Shown: one piece after another, positions 7,682-14,911 of the stretch | Layout: every line of letters begins with the position of its first letter | Position numbering within the stretch: position 1 is the first letter of the stretch | Assembly: GCA_964492105.1 (NCBI GenBank) | Contig: CAZBJB010000022.1 | Coordinates: forward strand, 1 to 24,525 | Source of the DNA: JAUZQZ01 sp964492105 | GTDB taxonomy: Bacteria; Pseudomonadota; Zetaproteobacteria; Mariprofundales; Mariprofundaceae | Reading direction: 5' to 3' | Length of the DNA stretch: 24,525 nt | The notes under the pieces: generated by a model | The model's input: the letters and a program-made list of their open reading frames with translations, nothing else | The model's database searches: none | Told to the model about the DNA's origin: nothing | Made by a program: the position numbers and the translations under genes

Positions 7682-9092
7682 CCGTATTTTAATCGCCAAC
7701 CGTGGTGAATGCGCTATTCGCATCATTCGTTCCTGCCGCGAGCTGGGCATTGAAAGCGTTGCCATCTTCACCAGGGAAGATGCGCACGCCCTGCATGTAA
7801 AGAAAGCGGATCAAGCCGTGCTCATTGGCCCGGACCCGGTTAAAAGTTACCTGAATATTCACCGCATCGTGGATATTGCCGTGGAAACCGGATGCGACGC
7901 GATTCATCCGGGTTACGGGTTCCTGTCTGAGAATCCTGGATTCACCGAGCGCATTGTGGATGCGGGTATCACCTATATCGGCCCTGCCCCCGCAGCCATC
8001 CGCAACATGGGAGACAAAACCCGGGCGAGATCGACCATGCTTGCCGCCAATATTCCCGTAATCCCCGGTTCGGAAGACGTATTGTCCGGGCTCGAAGAAG
8101 CCCTGGAAACGGCTGAATCCATGGGGTATCCGATCATGCTCAAAGCGGCGGCAGGCGGTGGCGGACATGGTATACGGCGTTGTGATACGCAGGAACAACT
8201 AAAAGAAAATCTGGAGATTACGACGCGTGAGGCGATGGCGGCCTTTGGCGATGATGCTGTGTTCATGGAGAAGTGCATCGTCCAGCCACACCACATCGAA
8301 TTCCAGATTCTGGCGGACATGTATGATCATGTGGTTCATCTGTTCGAGCGCGATTGCTCCATTCAGCGGCGCAACCAGAAGCTGATTGAAATTGCACCCA
8401 GTAATTTCATTGATGATAAATTGCGCGCCCGCATGGGATCGGTAGCCGTGGCCGCCGCACGCGCCGTAAATTATGTCAATGCAGGCACGGTTGAATTTCT
8501 GGTGGATGCGAACCACAACTTTTATTTCATGGAAATGAACACGCGCCTGCAGGTTGAGCATCCCGTTACCGAAGCCATCACCGGTAAGGATATTGTCGCC
8601 GAGCAGATTAAAATTGCATCCGGCTTGCCGCTGGATTTTACTCAGGAGGACCTGCGTCTCTCCGGCCATGCCATTGAGTTCCGTATCAATGCCGAGGATC
8701 CGAAAAATAATTTTCTGCCTGCGCCGGGAGGCATCACACGTTATCATTCTCCGGGCGGCCTGGGTATACGCGTAGACGGCTGCGTTTACCCCGGCTACAT
8801 CATTCCGCCCTATTATGATTCGATGTGTGCAAAACTGACCATCTGGAGCCCCACCTGGCCGCTGACCGTGACGCGCGCCTGCCGGGCGCTCAATGAATAC
8901 GATATTCGCGGCGTACGCACCACCCTGCCCCTGCATCGGCACATTGCGAAATCTGCGGCATTCGGGACAGGCGTATTCCATACCGGGTTTCTGGAAGATT
9001 ACCCGGAATTGCTGGAATATCAGCCCTTTGAGCGGCGGGAGGATATCGCCGCCGCCGTTGCTGTCGCAATCGCGGCACATGCCGGGCTTTGA
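7674..9092 (+). CDS. pycA: Biotin carboxylase subunit of two-subunit pyruvate carboxylase (PycA type)
   Basis: ATP-dependent carboxylation of biotin on the partner subunit encoded 27 bases downstream. The 472-residue ATP-grasp protein has FNRILIANRGECAIRIIRSC at the N-terminus, HPGYGFLSEN, the glycine-rich loop KAAAGGGGHGIR (157-168), CSIQRRNQKLIEIAP (228-241) and MEMNTRLQVEHPVTE (286-300). Pairing with an OadA-like gene, and IEIAP rather than the EEAP of fatty-acid AccC, favour pyruvate carboxylase over acetyl-CoA carboxylase. Two substitutions are unusual: His165 where Arg is usual (GGGGRGM) and Asn234 where His is usual (RRHQK). The start is TTG with a good ribosome binding site. accC of acetyl-CoA carboxylase cannot be fully excluded. 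Confidence 0.88.
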   Translation: MFNRILIANRGECAIRIIRSCRELGIESVAIFTREDAHALHVKKADQAVLIGPDPVKSYLNIHRIVDIAVETGCDAIHPGYGFLSENPGFTERIVDAGITYIGPAPAAIRNMGDKTRARSTMLAANIPVIPGSEDVLSGLEEALETAESMGYPIMLKAAAGGGGHGIRRCDTQEQLKENLEITTREAMAAFGDDAVFMEKCIVQPHHIEFQILADMYDHVVHLFERDCSIQRRNQKLIEIAPSNFIDDKLRARMGSVAVAAARAVNYVNAGTVEFLVDANHNFYFMEMNTRLQVEHPVTEAITGKDIVAEQIKIASGLPLDFTQEDLRLSGHAIEFRINAEDPKNNFLPAPGGITRYHSPGGLGIRVDGCVYPGYIIPPYYDSMCAKLTIWSPTWPLTVTRACRALNEYDIRGVRTTLPLHRHIAKSAAFGTGVFHTGFLEDYPELLEYQPFERREDIAAAVAVAIAAHAGL

Positions 9093-9119
9093 TTAAAATC
9101 GTATTATTAAGGAATGCTC

Positions 9120-10973
9120 ATGATTAAACGCAAACTGGCGATAACCGAACTGGCATTACGCGATGGCCACCAGTCGCTGCTCGCTACGCGCATGCGTCTG
9201 GATGATATGTTGCCCGTCTGTGAGAAACTGGATGCTGTCGGCTTCTGGTCCATCGAAGCATGGGGCGGTGCCACATTCGATATCTGCTTGCGTTATCTCA
9301 AGGAAGGACCATGGGTTCGCCTGCGTGAGTTAAAGAAAGCCATCCCCAATACGCCGCTACAAATGCTGCTGCGTGGGCAGAATCTGCTCGGTTATCGTCA
9401 CTATGCCGATGATGTGGTAAAAAAATTCGTGGATATGTCATGCGCCAACGGCATCGATATCTTCCGCATCTTCGATGCCATGAACGATCCACGTAATGTG
9501 CGTGTGGCCATTGCCCAGGTCAAGGAGAACGAACGCCACGCCGAAGGCGCCATCTGCTACACCACCAGCCCCGTTCATACGCTGAAATACTTTATTGATC
9601 TGGCCAAACAATTCGAGGATATGGGCTGTGATACGCTGGCCATCAAGGATATGGCGGGGTTACTCACGCCACAGGTTACGCACGAACTGATTACAACCCT
9701 GAAGCAATCCGTCTCCATTCCGCTGCACCTGCACAGTCATGCCACGGCCGGATTGGCCGAGATGGTCGAGTGGGAAGCGGTGCATGCCGGTTGCGATATT
9801 ATTGATACGGCTATTTCACCGTTGGCGGGCGGAACCAGTCATGCGCCTACGGAAGCGATGGTGATGGCATTTGCCGGGACGGAGTTTGACACCGACCTGA
9901 ATCTTGATTTGTTGCGAGACATTGCCGCGTACTTTCGCGAGGTGCGCAAGAAATATGCCCGTTTTGAATCAGATTTCACCGGCGTGGATACGCGCGTTCA
10001 AACCAATCAGATCCCCGGTGGCATGATTTCCAATCTCGCGATACAGCTCAGGGAACAGGGCGCATTGGAACGCATGGATGAGGTCATGGATGAAGTACCA
10101 CGCGTTCGCGCGGACTTTGGCTATCCGCCACTGGTCACCCCGACCAGCCAGATTGTCGGTACGCAGGCCGTTCTGAATGTGGTGTCCGGTAAGAAATACA
10201 AGGTGATTACCCATGAGACCAAAGCGTATCTCAAGGGTATGTATGGTCGCCCATTGGGTGAGGTGAACGAAGATGTTCGCACGATGGCGCTGGGAGGTGA
10301 GGAGCCGATTGATGTGCGTCCGGCCGATTTAATCGGGCCCGAACTGGATGCGCTGACGCATGAGGTGGGCGACAAGGTCAACAGCGTGGAGGATGTGCTG
10401 TCATACGCCCTTTTTCCGACCATTGCGCTTGAATTCTTCGATGAACGTGCGTCGGGAATATTTAATCCTGAACCGCTGGAAACACCTGTGGCCGAGGCTC
10501 CAACGGGATTTGCGGCAACCCCGCTGGCGCCGACCGAATTCAACCTCACCATTCACGGCGAGGATTACCATGTCAGCATTGAGGGGACAGGCCACAAGAG
10601 TGCCGATGTTCGCCCTTTCTATGTAAAAGTGGATAACGTACTGGAAGAGGTCATGGTGGAAACCCTGACCGAGGTAATCCCGACTGCCGATGGCACCATA
10701 GACACCAAAAAGGCTTCCAGAGACTCGCTTCGCCCCAAAGCCAGTTCCGATAATGATGTGACCACGCCCATGCCGGGGCGCATCGTCGCCATTCATGCCG
10801 AGGCAGGTCAGCAGGTTGAAGCCGGAGACACCGTGTTGGTGGTTGAAGCCATGAAGATGGAGAACCCGGTGCATGCACCGGCATCCGGCACCGTCAAGGC
10901 GGTTCATGTCAGCGTGGGTGACAACGTTAATCCCGATGAATGTCTGATGGAGATACTGGCGATAGTGGAATGA
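9120..10973 (+). CDS. pycB: Pyruvate carboxylase subunit B (OadA-like carboxyltransferase plus biotin carrier)
   Basis: Transfers the carboxyl group from biotin to pyruvate, giving oxaloacetate. The 617-residue protein has an HMGL-like TIM barrel with LALRDGHQS (metal-binding Asp15), IKDMAG (Lys176, expected to be carboxylated) and LHLHSHATAG (metal-binding His residues 205 and 207). A conserved carboxylase domain and a low-complexity linker follow, then a biotinyl domain with VVEAMKMENPVHAP; the biotinylated lysine is at about 579. The family also includes sodium-pumping oxaloacetate decarboxylase alpha, but no OadB or OadG membrane subunits are present, so anaplerotic pyruvate carboxylase is more likely. 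ATG 9120 is preferred over 9114 because AAGGA lies six bases upstream. Confidence 0.9.
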   Translation: MIKRKLAITELALRDGHQSLLATRMRLDDMLPVCEKLDAVGFWSIEAWGGATFDICLRYLKEGPWVRLRELKKAIPNTPLQMLLRGQNLLGYRHYADDVVKKFVDMSCANGIDIFRIFDAMNDPRNVRVAIAQVKENERHAEGAICYTTSPVHTLKYFIDLAKQFEDMGCDTLAIKDMAGLLTPQVTHELITTLKQSVSIPLHLHSHATAGLAEMVEWEAVHAGCDIIDTAISPLAGGTSHAPTEAMVMAFAGTEFDTDLNLDLLRDIAAYFREVRKKYARFESDFTGVDTRVQTNQIPGGMISNLAIQLREQGALERMDEVMDEVPRVRADFGYPPLVTPTSQIVGTQAVLNVVSGKKYKVITHETKAYLKGMYGRPLGEVNEDVRTMALGGEEPIDVRPADLIGPELDALTHEVGDKVNSVEDVLSYALFPTIALEFFDERASGIFNPEPLETPVAEAPTGFAATPLAPTEFNLTIHGEDYHVSIEGTGHKSADVRPFYVKVDNVLEEVMVETLTEVIPTADGTIDTKKASRDSLRPKASSDNDVTTPMPGRIVAIHAEAGQQVEAGDTVLVVEAMKMENPVHAPASGTVKAVHVSVGDNVNPDECLMEILAIVE

Positions 10974-10995
10974 AACACGGATCTGTTTTTCAGGC

Positions 10996-11001
10996 TATAA
11001 T
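10996..11001 (+). promoter_or_regulatory. Consensus -10 box before the universal stress gene
   Basis: A perfect TATAAT lies 32 bases upstream of the stress-protein start. The -35 region is weak. It suggests the stress gene can be transcribed independently of the carboxylase genes. Confidence 0.4.
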
Positions 11002-11033
11002 GGCAGGCGGATACACATGACACGGAGGACACT

Positions 11034-11498
11034 ATGCCCGAATACCAATGCATTCTCGCGCCCACGGATTTTTCCGATTCAGCCGGCAATGCGGTGCATG
11101 CTGCGACAGGGCTGGCTCGTCAGTATAAGGCTGAGCTGCATCTGCTACATATTATTGCCGCACAGGTGTATTACGCTGAAATGCCGGAAATGATGTTGCC
11201 GCCCATGGAAGGGCTGTCCAGACAATTGCGGGCATCCGGCAAGGAGAGACTTGAGAAACTGACATCTGATCTTGGCAGGGGTTTGCATCCTCATATCCAC
11301 ATTGAAGAAAGCGCCGCGCGCCCCGCTGATGCTATTATCGAAGCATCCGCGAACATCAGGGCGGATTTGATTGTTATTGGCAGCCACGGGCGTACGGGAC
11401 TGATGCACATCCTTCTCGGTTCCACCGCCGAACGCATCGTACGCGAGGCCGGTTGCGACGTGTTGATCATCAAACCAAACAAGCGACATCCTGCTTGA
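11034..11498 (+). CDS. Universal stress protein, UspA family
   Basis: A 154-residue single-domain Usp protein of the cytoplasm. It starts ILAPTDFSDSAGNAV, a Rossmann-like first strand with the usual Asp. The ATP-binding motif G-x2-G-x9-G-S appears in GSHGRTGLMHILLGSTAE (about 122-139). That places it with ATP-binding Usp proteins rather than the non-binding UspA type. A clear GGAGG (11024-11028) lies five bases before ATG. The gene lies between the carboxylase pair and the dihydroorotate dehydrogenase gene; it has its own candidate -10 and is followed by a short hairpin, so it may be a separate unit. Its physiological trigger is not readable. Confidence 0.9.
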   Translation: MPEYQCILAPTDFSDSAGNAVHAATGLARQYKAELHLLHIIAAQVYYAEMPEMMLPPMEGLSRQLRASGKERLEKLTSDLGRGLHPHIHIEESAARPADAIIEASANIRADLIVIGSHGRTGLMHILLGSTAERIVREAGCDVLIIKPNKRHPA

Positions 11499-11522
11499 TC
11501 GGAATGCCATGTATTCAGATAC

Positions 11523-11546
11523 CACACAGGATCCCCAGCCTGTGTG
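11523..11546 (+). other. Short hairpin between the stress gene and pyrD
   Basis: CACACAGG-ATCCCCAG-CCTGTGTG has perfect 8-bp arms. No T-run follows, so a classical terminator is not supported. TATACT at 11551-11556 follows directly and could be a -10 box for pyrD. If pyrD begins at ATG 11509, the hairpin lies inside the coding region instead. Confidence 0.4.
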
Positions 11547-11562
11547 CGGTTATACTGCATCC

Positions 11563-12498
11563 ATGCTGAACAAACCAGACCTGACCGTTCGATTTTCCGG
11601 ACTGAAGCTCCAGACCCCAATCGTTCTGCTCTCCGGCTGCGCGGGTTTTGGCGAGGAATACACCCGCGTGGAAGGCTTTTCCAACCGGGATATCGGCGCT
11701 GTGATTCTCAAGGGGACCACCCTTGAACCAAGGCCCGGTCATGCACCGCACCGCGTCTATGAGACACCCTCCGGCATGCTCAACGCCATCGGTCTTCAGA
11801 ATCCCGGTGCACGTTACGTCATTGACCACATCCTGCCGGGACTGCCGCATGACGAAACCCAATTTTGGGCCAATGCGGGAGGATCGACGCTGGAGGAATA
11901 TGCCGAAGTCGCACGGTTGTTTGATGATTCTCTCGTTACCGCCATTGAAATCAATATCTCCTGCCCCAACGTCCGGGAAGGCGGCGTACATTTCGGCAAT
12001 GATCCGGTCATGGCGGCGAAGGTCGTGGAAGCCATGCGCCCGATGACGAGGAAACCGCTGATCACCAAGCTCTCACCCAACAATGCCGACATTGCTGAAA
12101 TCGCCAGACATGTGATTGAAGCAGGTACGGATGGGCTATCGGTGATTAACACGCTGGTCGGTATGGCCGTGGACATTGAATCATGCCGTCCCGTGATCGC
12201 CAATGTTTCGGGCGGCTTGTCCGGTCCGGCCATCAGGCCGGTCGCGCTATGGAAAGTGTATCAAACGCGGGCCGTAGCCGCCAGACACGGCATCCCCATC
12301 CTTGGACAAGGTGGCATTACCCATGCACGCGACGCCATCGAATTCGCCATTACGGGCGCGAGCGCCATCGGGCTGGGAACGGGCCTTTTTTACGACCCGC
12401 TGCTGCCGCGCAAGGTGTTGGACGGACTACGCGGATACCTGACGAACCACCGTATTTCCGACTATGCCAGCCTCGTCGGAACACTTGAAACAACGTAA
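11563..12498 (+). CDS. pyrD: Dihydroorotate dehydrogenase, class 1B-like
   Basis: Oxidises dihydroorotate to orotate in pyrimidine synthesis with bound FMN. From ATG 11563 the protein is 311 residues, the class 1B length. It has SGCAGFGEEY, an active-site cysteine in EINISCPNVREGG (about Cys134, where class 2 enzymes use Ser), TKLSPN, and the phosphate-binding GQGGI and GLGTGLFYDP. There is no N-terminal membrane helix as in class 2. An earlier ATG (11509) would add 18 residues not typical of the family; neither start has a strong ribosome binding site. The usual PyrK electron-transfer partner is not in the window. The stop is followed eight bases later by a miniature transposable element. 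Confidence 0.88.
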   Translation: MLNKPDLTVRFSGLKLQTPIVLLSGCAGFGEEYTRVEGFSNRDIGAVILKGTTLEPRPGHAPHRVYETPSGMLNAIGLQNPGARYVIDHILPGLPHDETQFWANAGGSTLEEYAEVARLFDDSLVTAIEINISCPNVREGGVHFGNDPVMAAKVVEAMRPMTRKPLITKLSPNNADIAEIARHVIEAGTDGLSVINTLVGMAVDIESCRPVIANVSGGLSGPAIRPVALWKVYQTRAVAARHGIPILGQGGITHARDAIEFAITGASAIGLGTGLFYDPLLPRKVLDGLRGYLTNHRISDYASLVGTLETT

Positions 12499-12506
12499 TG
12501 TACTTG

Positions 12507-12667
12507 GAGCCTCTTGCAAAACTCTGGGTGGATGAGCGGCAATCCCGCTTTGAGTCCATTTTCGTGATGAAATGAGGTGCATGGTGGTTCCATGGGCCGA
12601 GATTTCAGCACGGAAATGGGCTAAAGTGGGGAAGCCGATCGCCGTTCACGAGTTTTGCAAGAGGCTC
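12507..12667 (+). mobile_element. MITE-like element, copy 1 (161 bp)
   Basis: It begins GAGCCTCTTGCAAAACTC and ends with the exact reverse complement, giving perfect 18-bp terminal inverted repeats. There is no transposase ORF. A second copy of the same length and orientation is at 18168-18328, with 21 differences by hand count (about 87% identity, no gaps). The flanks AATGTACTT and ATTGTACTG (12497-12505, 12668-12676) match at seven of nine positions and may be a decayed target duplication. The GAGCC terminus recalls some IS5-family elements, from memory only. The element provides the start of the following nuclease gene. Confidence 0.85.
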
Positions 12668-13411
12668 ATTGTACTGGCGGTTGGCCTGCTCTGTTGGGCA
12701 TGGCCGGCACAGGCTGGAACGTTTTCCGTCATTGGTGCAACACGCTGGGTGCAGGTCGCATATATTTTTGATGGCGATACCTTTGCAACGGCTACGGGGG
12801 AACGGATTCGCCTGCTTGGTATCAATGCGCCGGAAGTCACGCACGGCTCCGAACCGGGCCAGGTCATGGGGAATGCCGCGACACGGGGGCTAAAATCCCT
12901 GATCGCGGGAAAAATTGTACGGCTTGGATTCGATGTCCAGCGCCGTGATATGTACGGTAGAACGCTGGCTCAGATATGGCTCCGTGATGGCACATGGGTA
13001 AACGGTGAAATGGTGCGTCTGGCCCTGGCCCATGTATATACCTTTACGCCTAATCTTCACTGGGCTGAAAAACTACTCAAACTGGAACGCCCGGCACGTA
13101 AACAACATCTGGGTATCTGGAATACGAAACGTTTTTCCGTGATTCCGGCGGATCAGGTAAAGAAATCAGATATCGGTCAATTCCATGTTGTCACAGGGAA
13201 GGTTAACCGTGTCAATCGCAACGGCGTCGGATTCAGACTGGCCAAACTCAACATCAGCATTCCACGAAAATACCGTTTGTGGTTTCATTTCCCCCTCCGT
13301 CTTCGCACGGGGCAACGCGTAACCGTACATGGCTTCATTCGTGCGGGCCACTCAGGTTCGCTCTATCTCGCCTTGCACAGTCCGTTCGATCTGGAAGCAC
13401 TTCCGCCATGA
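12572..13411 (+). CDS. Secreted thermonuclease-like (SNase) protein
   Basis: A predicted exported Ca2+-dependent nuclease of the staphylococcal nuclease fold. The domain covers residues 58-184: YIFDGDT (D69), RIRLLGINAPE (R80, N85, E88) and DMYGRTLA (R130). These match the SNase active site except that the usual calcium-binding Asp40 is Asn85 here. Residues 200-279 form a beta-rich OB-like extension. A hydrophobic stretch, IVLAVGLLCWAWPAQA, looks like the core of a signal peptide cleaved after AQA. Unusually, the start codon (ATG 12572, or 12581) and residues 1-32 lie inside a MITE; no ATG, GTG or TTG lies between the element and the signal peptide. The stop overlaps the protease gene start (ATGA). 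Confidence 0.8.
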   Translation: MRCMVVPWAEISARKWAKVGKPIAVHEFCKRLIVLAVGLLCWAWPAQAGTFSVIGATRWVQVAYIFDGDTFATATGERIRLLGINAPEVTHGSEPGQVMGNAATRGLKSLIAGKIVRLGFDVQRRDMYGRTLAQIWLRDGTWVNGEMVRLALAHVYTFTPNLHWAEKLLKLERPARKQHLGIWNTKRFSVIPADQVKKSDIGQFHVVTGKVNRVNRNGVGFRLAKLNISIPRKYRLWFHFPLRLRTGQRVTVHGFIRAGHSGSLYLALHSPFDLEALPP

Positions 13412-14871
13412 GGTTGTTGAGGCTATTTTCCTTCGATCTGGCGGCGATCCTGGTGCTGGCCGCCTGCGCCACCAACCCTGTTAGTCGAAAACAGGACTTC
13501 GTACTGATGAGTGAGAAGCAGGAACTGGCGCTGGGACAGCGATATGCGGCGGAAGTCGCCAAACAGATGCCACTGATGCCCGCAGACGATCCGCTGGTCA
13601 AATACGTCAATCAGGTGGGGCAGCGCGTGGCAGCGGTCTCCGACCGGCCCGGACTTTTTTATCGCTTTAATGTGGTGGATGCAAAAACCATCAATGCCTT
13701 CGCCCTTCCCGGTGGTCATATTTATATCTACCGTGGTCTGCTCATCTACATGAACAGTGAGGCGGAACTGGCCGCCGTACTGGGGCACGAAATCGGCCAT
13801 GTAACGGCACGACACGCCGTACAACGCTATACCCAGGCGCGGGGTTACCAGTTGGGCATGGCGGTAGCTTCCATCTTTCTTCCGATTCCCCAGGCCGTTG
13901 GTCAGGTATCCAATCTATTCGCCGACGCCATCATTCAGGGCTATGGCCGCAAGGATGAACTACAGGCCGATGAACTCTCCATCAAATACATCACCAGGGC
14001 CGGTTACGACGTACATGCCACCATCCGTCTCCTGAAAACCCTCAAACGTCTGGAAGACCTGCGCATCAGGGAGGAAACGGATACCACGGGCAAAAAACCC
14101 GAAATCTACCATGGCGCCTTCTCAAGTCATCCGAAGACCGAGAAGCGTATTAAAGAGGCCGTGGCCGAAGCCGCCGGGCAACAAAGCGCATGGGCCGAAG
14201 TCGGCCATAACGCCATGCTGGCCGCTTTGGATGGATACCCGTACGGCGATAGTCCCGGGCAGGGCGCCGTGGTAGGCAGGCGTTTTTTGCATCCCAAACT
14301 GGGTATCCGGCTTAAGTTCCCCAAGGATTGGGTCCTCAAGAACACACCGCAGGCGCTCACCGCGCGTCTGCGCCGGAAAAAGGCTTTTTTCACCCTTCAG
14401 TTAAAAGAATTACAGAAACGCCGGAGTGGTGAAGAGATTCTGAACGATATGTTCCGCGGGCACAGGCTTGAAGCCCTGGAAACCAGCCGCCGTAACGGTT
14501 TTGAGGTCACCCGGGCCATCGTCAATACTTCCACTCAACAGGTAGAAAAAGCGCGTGCACTGGTCACGATCCTGCGTGATGGCCCAAAGGCCTATATACT
14601 ATTTTCATACAGCCCGCGGGCGAAATTTGATGCGTACCGCGCGGACTTTGAGGCCATCGCCCAATCATTTCGCCATTATGACGCGAAACGCGATGGAGGC
14701 GTGCCACGTATCCATCTCCATATATGGAAACAGGGCGACAGCTGGCAGACGCTGGCTCAAAAAGACCATGATATTCTGGGGCGTTTTACCGCCGACAAAC
14801 TGGCTATCCTGAACGGCATGGACCTGAGCACATTTCCTCAATCCGGAACCATTATCAAAACCGTGCGATAA
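13408..14871 (+). CDS. M48 metalloprotease lipoprotein with LysM-like C-terminus
   Basis: A periplasmic zinc protease of the BepA/LoiP type, likely involved in outer-membrane protein quality control. The 487-residue protein begins with a signal peptide and lipobox (LAAC, Cys20). Zinc ligands are in HEIGH (His127, Glu128, His131), with the third ligand in GRKDELQAD (about Glu184). Residues 285-425 form a beta-rich region found in some M48 relatives. Residues 435-486 (IWKQGDSWQTLAQK and LAILNGM) look like a LysM peptidoglycan-binding domain. E. coli BepA has TPRs instead, so this is a different architecture. The ATG overlaps the nuclease stop by four bases. The convergent der gene ends 40 bases away, with no clear terminator between. 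Confidence 0.9.
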   Translation: MRLLRLFSFDLAAILVLAACATNPVSRKQDFVLMSEKQELALGQRYAAEVAKQMPLMPADDPLVKYVNQVGQRVAAVSDRPGLFYRFNVVDAKTINAFALPGGHIYIYRGLLIYMNSEAELAAVLGHEIGHVTARHAVQRYTQARGYQLGMAVASIFLPIPQAVGQVSNLFADAIIQGYGRKDELQADELSIKYITRAGYDVHATIRLLKTLKRLEDLRIREETDTTGKKPEIYHGAFSSHPKTEKRIKEAVAEAAGQQSAWAEVGHNAMLAALDGYPYGDSPGQGAVVGRRFLHPKLGIRLKFPKDWVLKNTPQALTARLRRKKAFFTLQLKELQKRRSGEEILNDMFRGHRLEALETSRRNGFEVTRAIVNTSTQQVEKARALVTILRDGPKAYILFSYSPRAKFDAYRADFEAIAQSFRHYDAKRDGGVPRIHLHIWKQGDSWQTLAQKDHDILGRFTADKLAILNGMDLSTFPQSGTIIKTVR

Positions 14872-14911
14872 AGCACGAACATCATTTACCCTTCTTGCAC
14901 ATCCGACCCCG

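Noticed and set aside
8199..9080. 293-residue minus-strand ORF inside the biotin carboxylase gene
   Set aside because: Shadow of a strongly conserved gene; composition is not protein-like.
9120..10973. Sodium-pumping oxaloacetate decarboxylase alpha subunit
   Set aside because: No OadB or OadG genes nearby, and a biotin carboxylase subunit is adjacent, which fits pyruvate carboxylase better.
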